Assembly (NCBI GenBank): GCA_021776135.1
Contig: JAJFGL010000069.1
Coordinates: 1 to 58,906, forward strand
Length of the DNA stretch: 58,906 bases
Direction of reading: 5' to 3'
DNA from: Kiloniellaceae bacterium
Lineage (GTDB): Bacteria; Pseudomonadota; Alphaproteobacteria; Kiloniellales; J153
Made by a program: the position numbers and the translations under genes. A model generated the notes under the pieces. That model saw only the letters and a list, made by a program, of their open reading frames with translations, was not told where the DNA came from and made no database searches. Shown here piece by piece: positions 10,484 to 19,342 of this stretch (the stretch's first letter is position 1; every line of letters begins with the position of its first letter).

Positions 10484-10858
10484 ATGTTGTTCAGACGAAT
10501 TCAAGGGCTGGCCGGGGCGGCTTTGGCGGCTGTTTTCCTGCTCACGGCGGCGCCGGCTGTAGGCGCGGCGGAAACCGGGACCGTCACCGTCCACCGGGGC
10601 GCCACGGCGGCCAAGCTAAGCTTTCCCACCACCGGCCCCGTGCAGGTCCAGCGCGGCCCGGCCATCGAGACGCTGGCTTACAAACCCCGCGCCGCCATGG
10701 CGCCCAAGGTCTTGGCCGGCGAGCGGCTATGGTTCGTCGATGGCGGGTCTGGCCGGCTCACCGCCTGTACCCTGAGGAAAACGACCCAGGTTGGGGGCAA
10801 GCGTATTCGTTGCTATTCGCGCAACTTGACGCCGCCGCTATGGTTCTGGGTGGATTGA
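10484..10858 (+). CDS. small exported protein of unknown function
   Basis: A 124-residue protein with a clear Sec signal peptide (basic start MLFRRIQG, hydrophobic core, cleavage near VGAAE). The mature part begins TGTVTVHRGATAAKLSF and contains the paired cysteines of TACTL and IRCYS near the C-terminus, which may form a disulphide. I recognise no domain. An AGGAT just before the ATG could serve in initiation. It is followed on the same strand by another exported protein of the IalB type, so both may serve the envelope. Confidence 0.65.
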   Translation: MLFRRIQGLAGAALAAVFLLTAAPAVGAAETGTVTVHRGATAAKLSFPTTGPVQVQRGPAIETLAYKPRAAMAPKVLAGERLWFVDGGSGRLTACTLRKTTQVGGKRIRCYSRNLTPPLWFWVD

Positions 10859-10909
10859 CCCGGCATTCCAGGGCGGTACACTCGCGGCCTTCGCTCCTTG
10901 GCGTAAAGG

Positions 10910-11395
10910 ATGCCGATGCCGATACCGATGCGTACCTGGCTTGCCGCGACAAGCGCCCTGATCTTGACCTTCGTGTGGACAGCGCCTTCCGCCGCCGAGG
11001 AAGCCGCCGAGACCTGGCAATACCAGTGTCTTGGCGATCCGGCGGTCGGCAGCCGGATCTGCACCACGGAACTGGCGACCTTTCAAAAAGGCGAGGAATT
11101 TATCGTCTATTTCGTTCACGTCGATAAGGGTAAGCCGCCGCTGGTGGTTTCCGGCGAAACCGAAAGCATCTCGCGGGCATCGGTCGCGGTCGATAAGAAT
11201 GAGCCTCTGGCGGCCGGCGATTGCGACGAGGGCGCCTGTTTCTTCAGCGCCACGGACTCGGCCATGCTCATGAAGCAATTCCGCAAGGGATTCCGGGCCA
11301 AGATCACCGTCGAAACCGCGACCGGCCAGGTCTTGTTCGACCGGGTCTTATCTTTGCGCGGCTTTACCAACGCCCTGATCGCGCCGCGCGGCTAA
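10910..11395 (+). CDS. invasion-associated locus B (IalB)-like exported protein
   Basis: A protein of about 161 residues with a signal peptide (WLAATSALILTFVWTAPSAA). Its mature sequence follows the IalB pattern: two cysteines near the start (YQCLGDPAVGSRICTT), a WRVC-like beta-rich core, a second pair around AAGDCDEGACFFSA, and a hydrophobic C-terminal LSLRGFTNALI. IalB-family proteins are periplasmic and widespread in alphaproteobacteria; outside Bartonella they have no proven function. Three in-frame ATGs (10910, 10916, 10928) follow an AAAGG. The second or third gives better spacing, so the exact start is open. Confidence 0.75.
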   Translation: MPMPIPMRTWLAATSALILTFVWTAPSAAEEAAETWQYQCLGDPAVGSRICTTELATFQKGEEFIVYFVHVDKGKPPLVVSGETESISRASVAVDKNEPLAAGDCDEGACFFSATDSAMLMKQFRKGFRAKITVETATGQVLFDRVLSLRGFTNALIAPRG

Positions 11396-11398
11396 ACC

Positions 11399-12292
11399 TT
11401 AGCTCTTATTGACGCCCCGGCGCTCCAGACGCAGGAGGGCATCGCTCACGGCTTCGCGGACCCCTGGGTCGTTGTCGGAGCTGGCCTCCATCAGGGCCCA
11501 GAAGGCCGATTCGGTGCTCATGCGCCCCAGCCCCGCCGCCGCCATGGTGCGCACCCGCGGCGCCGGATCCTCCAGGAGAACCCGGCTCAGGCTGGTAACC
11601 GATTCCTCGCCGCCCAGGCGGATCAGTCCTTGAACGCCGCGCTGGCGAGCCACGGTGTCCGGATCCGATAAAGCCGCGTTCAGCGCCGCGCGGCCCGTGT
11701 CCGGGCGTCCCTTGACGGCACGCGGAGCGCTGCTATGCCGGTTCGCCGCAGGAAGGGCGGCGACGGCGCGTCCCTCCGGCGCCGCCGCGCCGGAAGCCGG
11801 CTGCAAGCCAGCGGCCGAGGCCATTTGAAGATGCGTCGGCGTCCCGGCGTCCGGTAATTCGAAACGCGCGTCGCGGCGTTCGACCAAGGGCATATCGTCG
11901 TCGCCGCCGCGCAATACCCGCACCTCGGTCAGAAGCCGCCCGCCGCCATCGCCTGCCGGCGCATAGAGTGCGACCGAGGAAACACGGGCCAGAAGGCGCG
12001 TCACCGCTTCATCGACCGGCACGTCATGGAAACTCCAGGTCACCGGCGCGCGCAGGTCCTTTTTCATGACCAGGCGGAACCCGGCTTTCTTGGACATATC
12101 CCTCAACACATCCCCAAGAGGCACGGCAAGCGAGTCCATGGTAACGAAACCATTGCGCACCGTTAGGTCCAGGGTGCCGGCGGTGGCGGCACTCCACGCC
12201 AGAATCGCGGCGGCGATGAGACCGGCTTGGGCGGCCAAGCGTATCCGCTGGCGGCGCCGGGCCGATTTTCTACGGCTATAGATGTATCTCAT
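11399..12292 (-). CDS. exported/membrane-anchored protein with secretin-like N-domain and HEAT repeats
   Basis: About 297 residues. After a very basic N-terminus (RRKSARRRQRIRL) comes one hydrophobic segment (AGLIAAAILAWSAAT). A domain of about 65 residues follows, with the pattern SLAVPLGDVLRDMSKKAGF and VDEAVTRLLA. This resembles the STN/secretin N-terminal fold found in secretins and TonB receptors. An Ala/Pro-rich linker leads to a C-terminal pair of HEAT/armadillo-like repeats (ARQRGVQGLIRLGGEESV, then APRVRTMAAAGLGRM). The ATG at 12292 has GGGAG eight bases upstream. It is followed on the same strand by nothing obvious and preceded by the beta-helix protein gene. Function unknown. Confidence 0.6.
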   Translation of the reverse strand: MRYIYSRRKSARRRQRIRLAAQAGLIAAAILAWSAATAGTLDLTVRNGFVTMDSLAVPLGDVLRDMSKKAGFRLVMKKDLRAPVTWSFHDVPVDEAVTRLLARVSSVALYAPAGDGGGRLLTEVRVLRGGDDDMPLVERRDARFELPDAGTPTHLQMASAAGLQPASGAAAPEGRAVAALPAANRHSSAPRAVKGRPDTGRAALNAALSDPDTVARQRGVQGLIRLGGEESVTSLSRVLLEDPAPRVRTMAAAGLGRMSTESAFWALMEASSDNDPGVREAVSDALLRLERRGVNKS

Positions 12293-12352
12293 ATCGATTG
12301 CTCCCACTTAGAAACGAAGGCGTGCGAGAAAGGCAAGAAAGCGGTCCCGTAA

Positions 12353-13900
12353 CTACCGCCGGCTTAGACGTGCGTTATTGGGCACGGCGGCGTTGTCGGC
12401 GACGCGAACGGAGCTGCCCAGGCGCACATTGGATCCAATCAGCGCATCCGCACCGATCCGCGCGCGGTTTCCAATGCGGGTGTTCTCGCCAATGACCGTG
12501 CCTTGCAAGACCTCGACCCGGCTGCCGATCCTGGTGTTCTCGCCGACTACGACGTTCTCGCCAAGGAAGCTGCGGCTGCCAATCCGCGCGTTCTCCCCGA
12601 CGGTGACATTCACGCCGGTTTGCACTCGCGAGGCGATCCGCGCGTTCTCGCCAACCCGCGTGCCGGCGCCGATGACCGCGCCTTGGCGAATGATCGCGTT
12701 ATCTTCGATCACCGCCCCGGCTTCGATAACGGCGCCGGACGAGATACGCACGTTGTCGCCGATCACAACCCCTGCGCCGATGGTGACATTACGTCCGATG
12801 CGAACATTGCTGCCGACGATGACATCGTTGTCCAGGGTACTGGAACGGCCAAGGCGCACCCGGCCGCCAAGCTCGACATTGTCGCCGAGGACGACGTTCC
12901 GCTCGATCCGGCTGCGGTCGCCGACGACGAGGTTGTCGCCAGCCTGCGTGTTGCGTTCAATCCGGACCCGGTTGCCGATGTCGGCGGAGTCGCCGATGAC
13001 GACGTCCTGACGGATTCTCGTTCTATCGCCAACCACGGAACCCTGACCCAAGCTCGCGTTCGAGGACAAGCTGTTCGGAGGTACACAGGCATCGCCGTGG
13101 CCGTCGCCGTCGCTGTCCTCTTGAAGGGGATTGGGGACGGATACGCAATTATCTCTGGTATCGATGATGCCGTCACCGTCCTGGTCAGGCGGCACGATAT
13201 TGAATCTCATGGCCAAGGCCGGGGCCGTCATGTTGTCCGCGACCGTGGCATTGGCGCCATCGAAGCCTTGGGCGCTGATCGCCGACATTGCCGAAGAATC
13301 GGCGACCGCATCGAACAGGATGCCGGTCTCACCGCTGACCCGTATGTCCATGAGGAGGTTGTCTTGGCCGTTGTAATGAAACCGGTTGTCGAGATCCAAC
13401 TCGACGTCGAACTCAAGCGGGCAATCCTGATCCGGGACCGACGAGATCGGTTCGCTAACAATATCGAAGGGGCCCGCATCGCGGACCATGACTTGATCGG
13501 CGCCCATATTTTCGTCGAAGACGGGGCTTAGGCCGCCCGGCGCCGCGGCGCTATGGGAAAGGTGAATCTGAAGCGCCGGACCTTGTTCACCGTCTATAAG
13601 AAGAATACCGGGGCAATCCTGCCGGAGTGTAATGCTGCCGATAATGCCCGTTTGGCCACGAAACAGCGCCGCGTCGAAGACCTGTTGAAAACGGGCGGTG
13701 TCCCCGGCCGGTAAACATGCGTCGCCAAAAGGCCCGCAGTTGGCCGCGTCGCCTTCCTGGAATTCAATCCCATCGGGCACCGGAATCAGGTTCTGGGCGG
13801 CACTTTCGCCCGGGAGTCCAAGAATTATCCCGAACGATACGATAGCGCTGAAAAGCGCATACGCCGGGTACGCGCGATCGTTTCCACTCATGGCATTCAC
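12353..13900 (-). CDS. exported protein with thrombospondin type 3 repeats and a long hexapeptide beta-helix
   Basis: A 515-residue secreted protein. A signal peptide lies in the first 35 residues ([17 protein letters not shown]). Residues of about 36-245 look like a beta-sandwich domain with few motifs. Then come Asp-rich calcium-binding repeats of thrombospondin type 3 kind ([26 protein letters not shown]). The C-terminal 240 residues are a nearly uninterrupted series of six-residue repeats (such as [20 protein letters not shown]) that predict a left-handed parallel beta-helix of about 13 turns. Acyltransferases with this fold carry catalytic histidines and a coenzyme A site, which I do not see, so a structural, fibre-like or surface role is more likely. 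It is monocistronic or precedes the HEAT protein gene. Confidence 0.75.
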   Translation of the reverse strand: MNAMSGNDRAYPAYALFSAIVSFGIILGLPGESAAQNLIPVPDGIEFQEGDAANCGPFGDACLPAGDTARFQQVFDAALFRGQTGIIGSITLRQDCPGILLIDGEQGPALQIHLSHSAAAPGGLSPVFDENMGADQVMVRDAGPFDIVSEPISSVPDQDCPLEFDVELDLDNRFHYNGQDNLLMDIRVSGETGILFDAVADSSAMSAISAQGFDGANATVADNMTAPALAMRFNIVPPDQDGDGIIDTRDNCVSVPNPLQEDSDGDGHGDACVPPNSLSSNASLGQGSVVGDRTRIRQDVVIGDSADIGNRVRIERNTQAGDNLVVGDRSRIERNVVLGDNVELGGRVRLGRSSTLDNDVIVGSNVRIGRNVTIGAGVVIGDNVRISSGAVIEAGAVIEDNAIIRQGAVIGAGTRVGENARIASRVQTGVNVTVGENARIGSRSFLGENVVVGENTRIGSRVEVLQGTVIGENTRIGNRARIGADALIGSNVRLGSSVRVADNAAVPNNARLSRR

Positions 13901-13913
13901 CCTTGTCCGCTAA

Positions 13914-14212
13914 TCCGTAAAGCAACGCATTATTATTTTGACAGAGTAGATACCGCCGGTATTAATATAATAATAATAATCGCAAAGCATTATTCTAAAA
14001 TGACTTGACTAATATTTGTTATTTATTACATTTTAATAAATTTATACGGAAAATACTCCCCATTGGATTGCTCTTCGTTCATGGAGTGCAATCATAAGTG
14101 GTATGCTCGAAGTCAAATACGTCTTTAACTCAGGGGTTTTTAATCTTTCCCGGCTACTTTTCATGACGCGGAGGCCGGTTTAGACCGGCCGAATAAACCT
14201 GGAGAATCGCCC
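13914..14212. promoter_or_regulatory. AT-rich divergent intergenic region with a hairpin before cheZ
   Basis: About 300 bp without a gene, strikingly AT-rich between 13930 and 14050. TTGACT at about 14004 with TACATT 16 bp later could be a promoter for cheZ. GGCCGGT (14173-14179) and ACCGGCC (14184-14190) form a perfect 7-bp stem with a 4-nt loop, 22 bp before the cheZ start in the presumed leader. The divergent start of the beta-helix gene lies at the left end. Confidence 0.4.
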
Positions 14213-14938
14213 ATGCAGGCCCAAAGGCAGGTCAAGGAATTCAGCGTTGAGCGCCACCTTAGAAAACAGCGCACGCAGCGCCCGGACGGGACCACCAACG
14301 GCGATGTTTTGGATGCCATCGACACCCTCAGACGGCTGATCGAGTCAAGCGGCGCCGCCTTGGGAGGGACCGCGCCCTCCGCGCCCGAGGCGAAGAGTGA
14401 CGATAACAGCATAAACGAGGCGGCGGCGGCCCGGGTCGAGATCGCGGCCATGGTCCGCATGATCAGCCAGGCCAAAAGCGAGATCGCCGCCATCAGGCAC
14501 CCGGAGGCCGAGGATGACCGCATGGAGGAGGCTACCAACGAGCTCGACGCCATCGTCAAAGCCACGGAAACCTCGACCGAGGACATACTAGCCGCCAGCG
14601 AGCAGATCGAGCTGCTGGTCCGGCAAATGAGCGGCCAGTACCCGGAGGACGAGGTAACCGCCGCCCTGGCCGAACGGGTGGCGAGTGAGGTCATCAAGAT
14701 ATTCGAAGCCTGCAACTTCCAAGACATAACGGGACAACGCATTACCAAGGTCGTGCGCACGATCCGCTTCATTGAAGAGAAGATCCTGGCGATGATCGAT
14801 ATTTGGGGGGTCGAGGCCTTTACCGACCTGCCCGTGCACCAGGACCCGAATGCGGACGGGGACCAGGCCCTCATGAACGGGCCGCAGCTAGGCTCCCAGG
14901 CCATCTCTCAGGACGACATCAACGCCCTGTTCGACTAA
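14213..14938 (+). CDS. cheZ: CheZ-family protein phosphatase
   Basis: A 241-residue helical protein of the CheZ family, which dephosphorylates CheY-P in chemotaxis. The signature FQDITGQRITKVVRTIRFIE (about residues 168-187) contains the conserved Asp and Gln that act on CheY-P. Long amphipathic helices on both sides match the CheZ four-helix bundle. The C-terminus ends in ISQDDINALFD, resembling the CheY-binding tail of CheZ and the N-terminal peptide of FliM/FliN. No other che or fla gene is in the window. It is bounded by an exported protein gene whose end overlaps it by 4 bp on the other strand. Confidence 0.85.
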   Translation: MQAQRQVKEFSVERHLRKQRTQRPDGTTNGDVLDAIDTLRRLIESSGAALGGTAPSAPEAKSDDNSINEAAAARVEIAAMVRMISQAKSEIAAIRHPEAEDDRMEEATNELDAIVKATETSTEDILAASEQIELLVRQMSGQYPEDEVTAALAERVASEVIKIFEACNFQDITGQRITKVVRTIRFIEEKILAMIDIWGVEAFTDLPVHQDPNADGDQALMNGPQLGSQAISQDDINALFD

Positions 14939-15372
14939 CCGTCCAGGCCGCAGGCTCGGGCCACATAGGCCTCCATGGCCGGCAAGACGGGGGTGGATGG
15001 CGCGATATGGCTGAGCCCGAACTTGATCCGGTCCGCGGCGCCTTGGACCTGGGCCAAACCATCTACATAGTTGGCGCTACCGCGATAATAGACCCGCGCG
15101 TCAAGCGGCATCGCGACTATCGGAGCCTTGGACTCATCGATCCGGCCGCTCGCGCGGTCGAGCACCCGTAAGGTCACGGAACCGCCGGGTATCCAGTCCA
15201 CGGGGCCATCGGTAACCAGTAAGAGTTCCTGGCTTTTGTAGGTTCCGGTCTGGGCGTCGATCCAGTATCCCCAGCCCTGCCAGCATTCAACCGCTGACGC
15301 GGGGGGCGCGGCCAGCACGGCAAAAAAGCCGGCGACGGCCAGCCGCAGCAGATATTTCCTCGGGCTCATCAT
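14935..15372 (-). CDS. small exported protein of unknown function
   Basis: 145 residues with a Sec signal peptide (RKYLLRLAVAGFFAVLAAPPASA) and a mature domain that begins VECWQGWGYWID. It has one cysteine near each end (ECWQ and RACGLDG), which could pair. No known domain is recognised. It follows the solute-binding protein gene on the same strand with only 3 bp between them, so they are probably co-transcribed and the protein may act in the same periplasmic process. Confidence 0.65.
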   Translation of the reverse strand: MMSPRKYLLRLAVAGFFAVLAAPPASAVECWQGWGYWIDAQTGTYKSQELLLVTDGPVDWIPGGSVTLRVLDRASGRIDESKAPIVAMPLDARVYYRGSANYVDGLAQVQGAADRIKFGLSHIAPSTPVLPAMEAYVARACGLDG

Positions 15373-15375
15373 GCC

Positions 15376-17085
15376 CTAGGATAGCCAGACCTCGTTAAAC
15401 TGATGATAAAGGGTCGGATGAAGCCGGTAGCCTCTTACCTTGGCGCCGGTGGCGGAAAAAACCGCGCGCCACAAGGGCTGAAGTATCACGGCGTCGTCTT
15501 GCAGCATGGCTTGTACTCTTGCCATCTTTTTGCGCCGCTCATTGACGTCGAGGGTCGCGCTCGCCTCGTCCAGCGCAAGGTCGAAGGCCGGATTGCTGTA
15601 ATGGCTCTCATTCCACGGCACGCCCGTGCGGTAAGCGAGATTGAGAACCATGACGCCGAGCGGGCGATGGGTCCATGACGTGAAGCCGAAGGGCGTCTTA
15701 TTCCAGATCTCCGCGTAGCGCGCGCTGGACACGACCTTCACCGTCAAGTCGATACCGGCGGGCCTGCACTGTTCCTTGAAGGCGCGCATGGCATCCTGCT
15801 CCCAATCGCCGGTGGTATTGCCAAGCTCGATGGTGATTTTTATGCCGTTTCGATAGCCGGCCTCGAACAACAACCTCTTGGCCTTGCCATGATCCGGTTT
15901 TTGCGGTTCCAGGCGCGCGTATTCCGGGTGGATCGGGGAGACATGGTGATCCTCGCCCGGCGCCCCCTTGCCCCCATAGGCAAGCTTGAGCAGTTCCCGG
16001 TGGTCCATACAGGCCTGGAGGGCCTGGCGGACACGCTTATCGGTAAACGGCGCCTTATCCACCTGCATCCGGGCGACGCCGGTTTGCGCCGTGGTCGCCG
16101 TGTGCACCTCGACGCCGGAAAGTTTCTCCGCCATCTCGAGCTGATTGACGCTGAACTCGTAAATGCCATCGACTTGTCCGGCGGCCAGGGCCGCCAGCCA
16201 GGCCGCTTGGTCACCGCCCAGGTCGCTATAAACGATCTCGTCAAGAAACGGCCGCGGGCCCCAGTAACCGTCGCGGCGGCGCAGCACCGCCTTGTCGCGC
16301 AAACGGTACTCGGCCAGGGCGAAGGCGCCCGTGCCGACCGGATTCTTGGATAGATCGCCGCCTTCCTCCTCGAAGCGGCGGTGAACGATGGCGGCCGGGT
16401 AGTTGTAGAGGTTCTCGGGCATGGACAGAACGGGGGTGTTCAGATTCAAGCGGACCGTATGCGCGTCGATTTTTTCGGCCGCCCCCTCGGTCATGCGGGT
16501 GGCCATGACCGGGTTGCCTTGATCGTCCTTCTTGCCGGTCTTGGTTTCCTCGGTCATGGCGGAAAAGAGACCGATATTCGACGACCCGGTTTTCGGGTTG
16601 AGCCAGCGCTTGAAATTGAAAATCACGTCGTCGGCGCCGAAATCGTCGCCGTTGGACCATTTCACCCCCCGGCGCAGCTTGAAGGTCCAGGTTTTCAGAT
16701 CGTCGGACGCCTCCCAGCCTTCGGCCAAGTAGGGACGGGTGATGTTATCGGGTCCGGTGTGGCAGAGGTATTCGACCAGATGGCGCGTGACATTGGACTT
16801 TGGGGTCCAGTCGAAACGGGCCGGGTCGTCCGCCTCCTGCACCTCCATGGCCCAGCGCAAGCTGCCGCCCCGCTTCGGCGTTTCGGCGGCGCGCGCCGGC
16901 TTTACCGCCGGGCCGCCCAAAATTTTGCCGGCCATGCCGTAGGCCGCGGCTGCCGACACGCCAAGCAAGGTGACGGTGCGCAGGAATTCCCGCCGGTCCA
17001 GGCCGCCCTTGCGCAGCTGTTCGCAAAGCTCCGGCACGCAGGCATGAACCCGGCGGCCGTTATGGTCCTCGATCTTTTTCTTCAT
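15376..17085 (-). CDS. Tat-exported family 5 ABC transporter substrate-binding protein
   Basis: A 569-residue periplasmic binding protein of the oligopeptide/dipeptide (DppA/OppA, SBP family 5) type. A twin-arginine signal, LDRREFLRTVTLLGVS, starts at about residue 29, after an unusual polar extension containing two cysteines. The family core follows: WTFKLRRGVKWSNGDDFGADDVIFNFKRW-like sequence, then PVGTGAFALAEYR, and DLALDEASATLD near the end. Length is slightly above average because of the extension. No permease or ATPase genes adjoin it, so it either pairs with a distant transporter or is an orphan receptor. The following small exported protein lies 3 bp downstream. Confidence 0.9.
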   Translation of the reverse strand: MKKKIEDHNGRRVHACVPELCEQLRKGGLDRREFLRTVTLLGVSAAAAYGMAGKILGGPAVKPARAAETPKRGGSLRWAMEVQEADDPARFDWTPKSNVTRHLVEYLCHTGPDNITRPYLAEGWEASDDLKTWTFKLRRGVKWSNGDDFGADDVIFNFKRWLNPKTGSSNIGLFSAMTEETKTGKKDDQGNPVMATRMTEGAAEKIDAHTVRLNLNTPVLSMPENLYNYPAAIVHRRFEEEGGDLSKNPVGTGAFALAEYRLRDKAVLRRRDGYWGPRPFLDEIVYSDLGGDQAAWLAALAAGQVDGIYEFSVNQLEMAEKLSGVEVHTATTAQTGVARMQVDKAPFTDKRVRQALQACMDHRELLKLAYGGKGAPGEDHHVSPIHPEYARLEPQKPDHGKAKRLLFEAGYRNGIKITIELGNTTGDWEQDAMRAFKEQCRPAGIDLTVKVVSSARYAEIWNKTPFGFTSWTHRPLGVMVLNLAYRTGVPWNESHYSNPAFDLALDEASATLDVNERRKKMARVQAMLQDDAVILQPLWRAVFSATGAKVRGYRLHPTLYHQFNEVWLS

Positions 17086-17180
17086 GGGTCATCGCGGTTT
17101 CTAATGGGTTTGGGTCCAAGCACGCCCCTTGGTCATAGCAACCCCTAGACGCGCCGTCCTAGTACTCTTTTTGCGGGCGC

Positions 17181-18401
17181 TCAGCTTTGCGTCGTCTCGA
17201 TCACGACCTCGCCGGTCAGGCTCCGGTGAACCGGGCATTTGTCGGCAATCTCAAGCAGCTTGGCGCGTTGTTCCCCGGACAAGTCTCCCTCCAGGGTCAG
17301 CTTTCGGGTAATCCGGTCGAGCTTACCTGCCACGGTCTCGCAATCGGCACAGTCTTGCGCGTGAATTTTGTCGTGTTTAAGGCGCAGCGAAACCCGTTCC
17401 AGGGGCCAGCCCTTGCGCGCCGCGTACAGGCGCAGAGTCATGGCGGTGCAGGCCCCCAGGCCCGCCAGCAGTAAGTCGTAGGGGCCCGGCCCGGTATCGT
17501 CGCCGCCCACGTCGAGAGGCTCATCGGCGCGCAAGGCATGGGGCCCGGCGGCAATCTCCTGCATGAATTTCCCTTCGCCGGTTTCCCGGACCAACACGGC
17601 GCCGGCTTCACCCTTCAAGGGCGTTGCTTGCGGCATGACCCCCAGGTAGCGCCCGGCCCAGGCCGCCAGCACTTCGGCGGTATAGATCGCATCGGCCTTA
17701 CGGCTAAGCAGATGGTCGGCGTCGTCCAGGGAAACGAAACTCTTCGGGTGTTTGGCGGCGGCGAAAATATGGCCCGCGTTCTCGATCCCGACGGTTTGGT
17801 CTTGCGGCGCGTGAAAGACGATCAGCGCCTTGCGCAATTCGGCGACCGCGTGCGCCAGCTTCTGTTCCGCAATGTCGTCGAGGAATTGTTTCTTGATGGT
17901 GAAGGGGCGCCCGGCGAGCAGGACTTCCGCCTCGCCCTTGGCTTCGATCTCGGCGCGCGAGGACTGAAAGGTGTGCGCGACATGGGCGGGATCGGCGGGC
18001 GCGCCGATGGTCGCCACGGCAACCGCCTCCGGCACCCGCGCCGCGGCCGCCAGGACGGCGGCGCCGCCGAGGCTGTGGCCGATTAGGATTTTCGGGGCTT
18101 CGTGGGCTTCGCGCAGAAAGTCGGCGGCCTTGACCAGGTCCGCCACATTCGATGAGAAGTTGGTGTTCGCGAACTCGCCATCGCTGTGGCCCAGGCCGGT
18201 GAAATCGAAGCGCAGGACCGCGATCCCCGCTTCCGCCAAGGCTTGGGCAATTCGGGCGGCGGCGAATATATCCTTGGTGCAGGTAAAGCAGTGGGCGAAC
18301 AAGGCGAAGGCGCGGGGCCTTCCCGCCGGCAAGTCCAAACGCGCCGCCAGAATCCCGCCATCGGCGCCTGGAAAACTCAATTTCTCGCTACGAACCGCCA
18401 T
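17181..18401 (-). CDS. alpha/beta hydrolase fused to an OsmC/Ohr domain
   Basis: A 406-residue two-domain protein. Residues of about 1-260 are an alpha/beta hydrolase: HCFTCTKD near the oxyanion region, the nucleophile elbow GHSLGG at about residue 107, and a late DDADHLLSRKAD supplying Asp/His. Residues of about 265-406 are an OsmC-like domain. It carries the conserved thiols seen in DCADCETVAGK and in DKCPVHRSL, used in peroxide reduction by the OsmC superfamily. This fusion is known in many proteobacteria, though its substrate is not established. It is a single gene, diverging from the AraC remnant and the NUDIX gene. Confidence 0.9.
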   Translation of the reverse strand: MAVRSEKLSFPGADGGILAARLDLPAGRPRAFALFAHCFTCTKDIFAAARIAQALAEAGIAVLRFDFTGLGHSDGEFANTNFSSNVADLVKAADFLREAHEAPKILIGHSLGGAAVLAAAARVPEAVAVATIGAPADPAHVAHTFQSSRAEIEAKGEAEVLLAGRPFTIKKQFLDDIAEQKLAHAVAELRKALIVFHAPQDQTVGIENAGHIFAAAKHPKSFVSLDDADHLLSRKADAIYTAEVLAAWAGRYLGVMPQATPLKGEAGAVLVRETGEGKFMQEIAAGPHALRADEPLDVGGDDTGPGPYDLLLAGLGACTAMTLRLYAARKGWPLERVSLRLKHDKIHAQDCADCETVAGKLDRITRKLTLEGDLSGEQRAKLLEIADKCPVHRSLTGEVVIETTQS

Positions 18402-18458
18402 GACGACCCCCTAAGTTCATAAGAGGCCCATGGCAGCACGGCGGCGCCCGGGCGGCAA

Positions 18459-18596
18459 GCAAGACCGCGCGGACAAGCCTTGCCTTTGGAGCGGGTGGCG
18501 CGGCAGGTTGGCTAGGAGTCGGTCATCTCCTTCATCCGCGCCTTCAAGCGGGAATTCAAGGTCAGCCCCGGCCAGTACCGGCGCGGCATGCTCTAA
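18459..18596 (+). pseudogene. remnant of an AraC-family transcriptional regulator (C-terminal end)
   Basis: One frame reads LPLERVARQVG, a TAG stop at 18513-18515, then ESVISFIRAFKREFKVSPGQ and ending YRRGML before TAA. This is the second helix-turn-helix of AraC/XylS proteins, where an aromatic residue normally stands at the stop position. No matching upstream domain exists: the preceding sequence is out of frame and runs into the diverging hydrolase gene. It is therefore a decayed 3' end of a regulator gene, sitting directly upstream of the NUDIX gene. Confidence 0.75.
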
Positions 18597-18607
18597 GGAA
18601 ACAATCC

Positions 18608-19216
18608 ATGGCAAAGCAGGATCCGCGCGTCGAGGTGCGCGAAAAAACCGTGTCCTTTCGCGGTTACTTTCAGGTCGATCTTTATAACCTTCGGCACCGG
18701 CGCTTCGATGGCGCCTGGAGCGAGGTCATGTCCCGGGAGGTCTTCGAGCGCGGCCATGCCGCCGCCGTCCTGCCCTACGATCCGATGCGCGATGCCGTGG
18801 TCTTGATCGAGCAGTTCCGGGTCGGCGCCCTGGCCGCCGGCATGGAGCCCTGGCTGACCGAGATCGTCGCGGGCATCATCGAACCCGGCGAAGACCCGGC
18901 GGACGTGGTGCGCCGCGAGGCGGTCGAGGAAGCGGGCTGCGAAATACAAAACCTGGAATCCATCGGCAAGATACTCATGAGCCCCGGCGGTTGCTCCGAA
19001 ACCTTGACGCTATACTGCGGGCGCGTTGACGCCGGCGATGTGGGCGGGCTCCACGGCCTGGCCCATGAACACGAAGATATCCGCGCCTTCGCCATAGCCG
19101 CCGAAGAGGCTTTGGCCAAGCTGGCGGCCGGCGATTACGTCAACGCCGCCCTGGTCATGGCGCTCCAATGGCTGGCTCTGAACCGGGAGACCCTGCGAAG
19201 GAAATGGCGGGAATAG
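18608..19216 (+). CDS. nudF: NUDIX hydrolase, ADP-ribose pyrophosphatase type
   Basis: A 202-residue NUDIX protein. The box GX5EX7REUXEEXGU is complete as GIIEPGEDPADVVRREAVEEAGC (seen in two parts, GIIEPGE and REAVEEAGC). Downstream, SPGGCSETLTLYCGRVD matches the NudF/TrgB branch that splits ADP-ribose into AMP and ribose-5-phosphate. Length is normal. The start ATG follows CTAAGGAAACAATCC, a good ribosome-binding site. The last 103 bp of coding sequence (19106-19208) occur again at 22341-22443, downstream of a three-gene cassette, so the gene end has served as an insertion or recombination point. Confidence 0.9.
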   Translation: MAKQDPRVEVREKTVSFRGYFQVDLYNLRHRRFDGAWSEVMSREVFERGHAAAVLPYDPMRDAVVLIEQFRVGALAAGMEPWLTEIVAGIIEPGEDPADVVRREAVEEAGCEIQNLESIGKILMSPGGCSETLTLYCGRVDAGDVGGLHGLAHEHEDIRAFAIAAEEALAKLAAGDYVNAALVMALQWLALNRETLRRKWRE

Positions 19217-19342
19217 CTACGCTTCCGATGCATGATCTATTATGTTAACGTATTCGACGGATGGCTGGTGCCATCTGGAAAATATCGGCTGAAACATGCC
19301 GGAACCAGGGCGCAAAATGCCCGGAAAAACAGAGGGAAAATC

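Noticed and set aside
12503-13531. 342-codon frame opposite the beta-helix protein
   Set aside because: The apparent Asp/Val repeats are the complement of the hexapeptide repeats on the other strand.
18430-18687. 85-codon ORF upstream of and into the NUDIX gene
   Set aside because: It overlaps the NUDIX start in another frame; the region is better explained as an AraC-family remnant.
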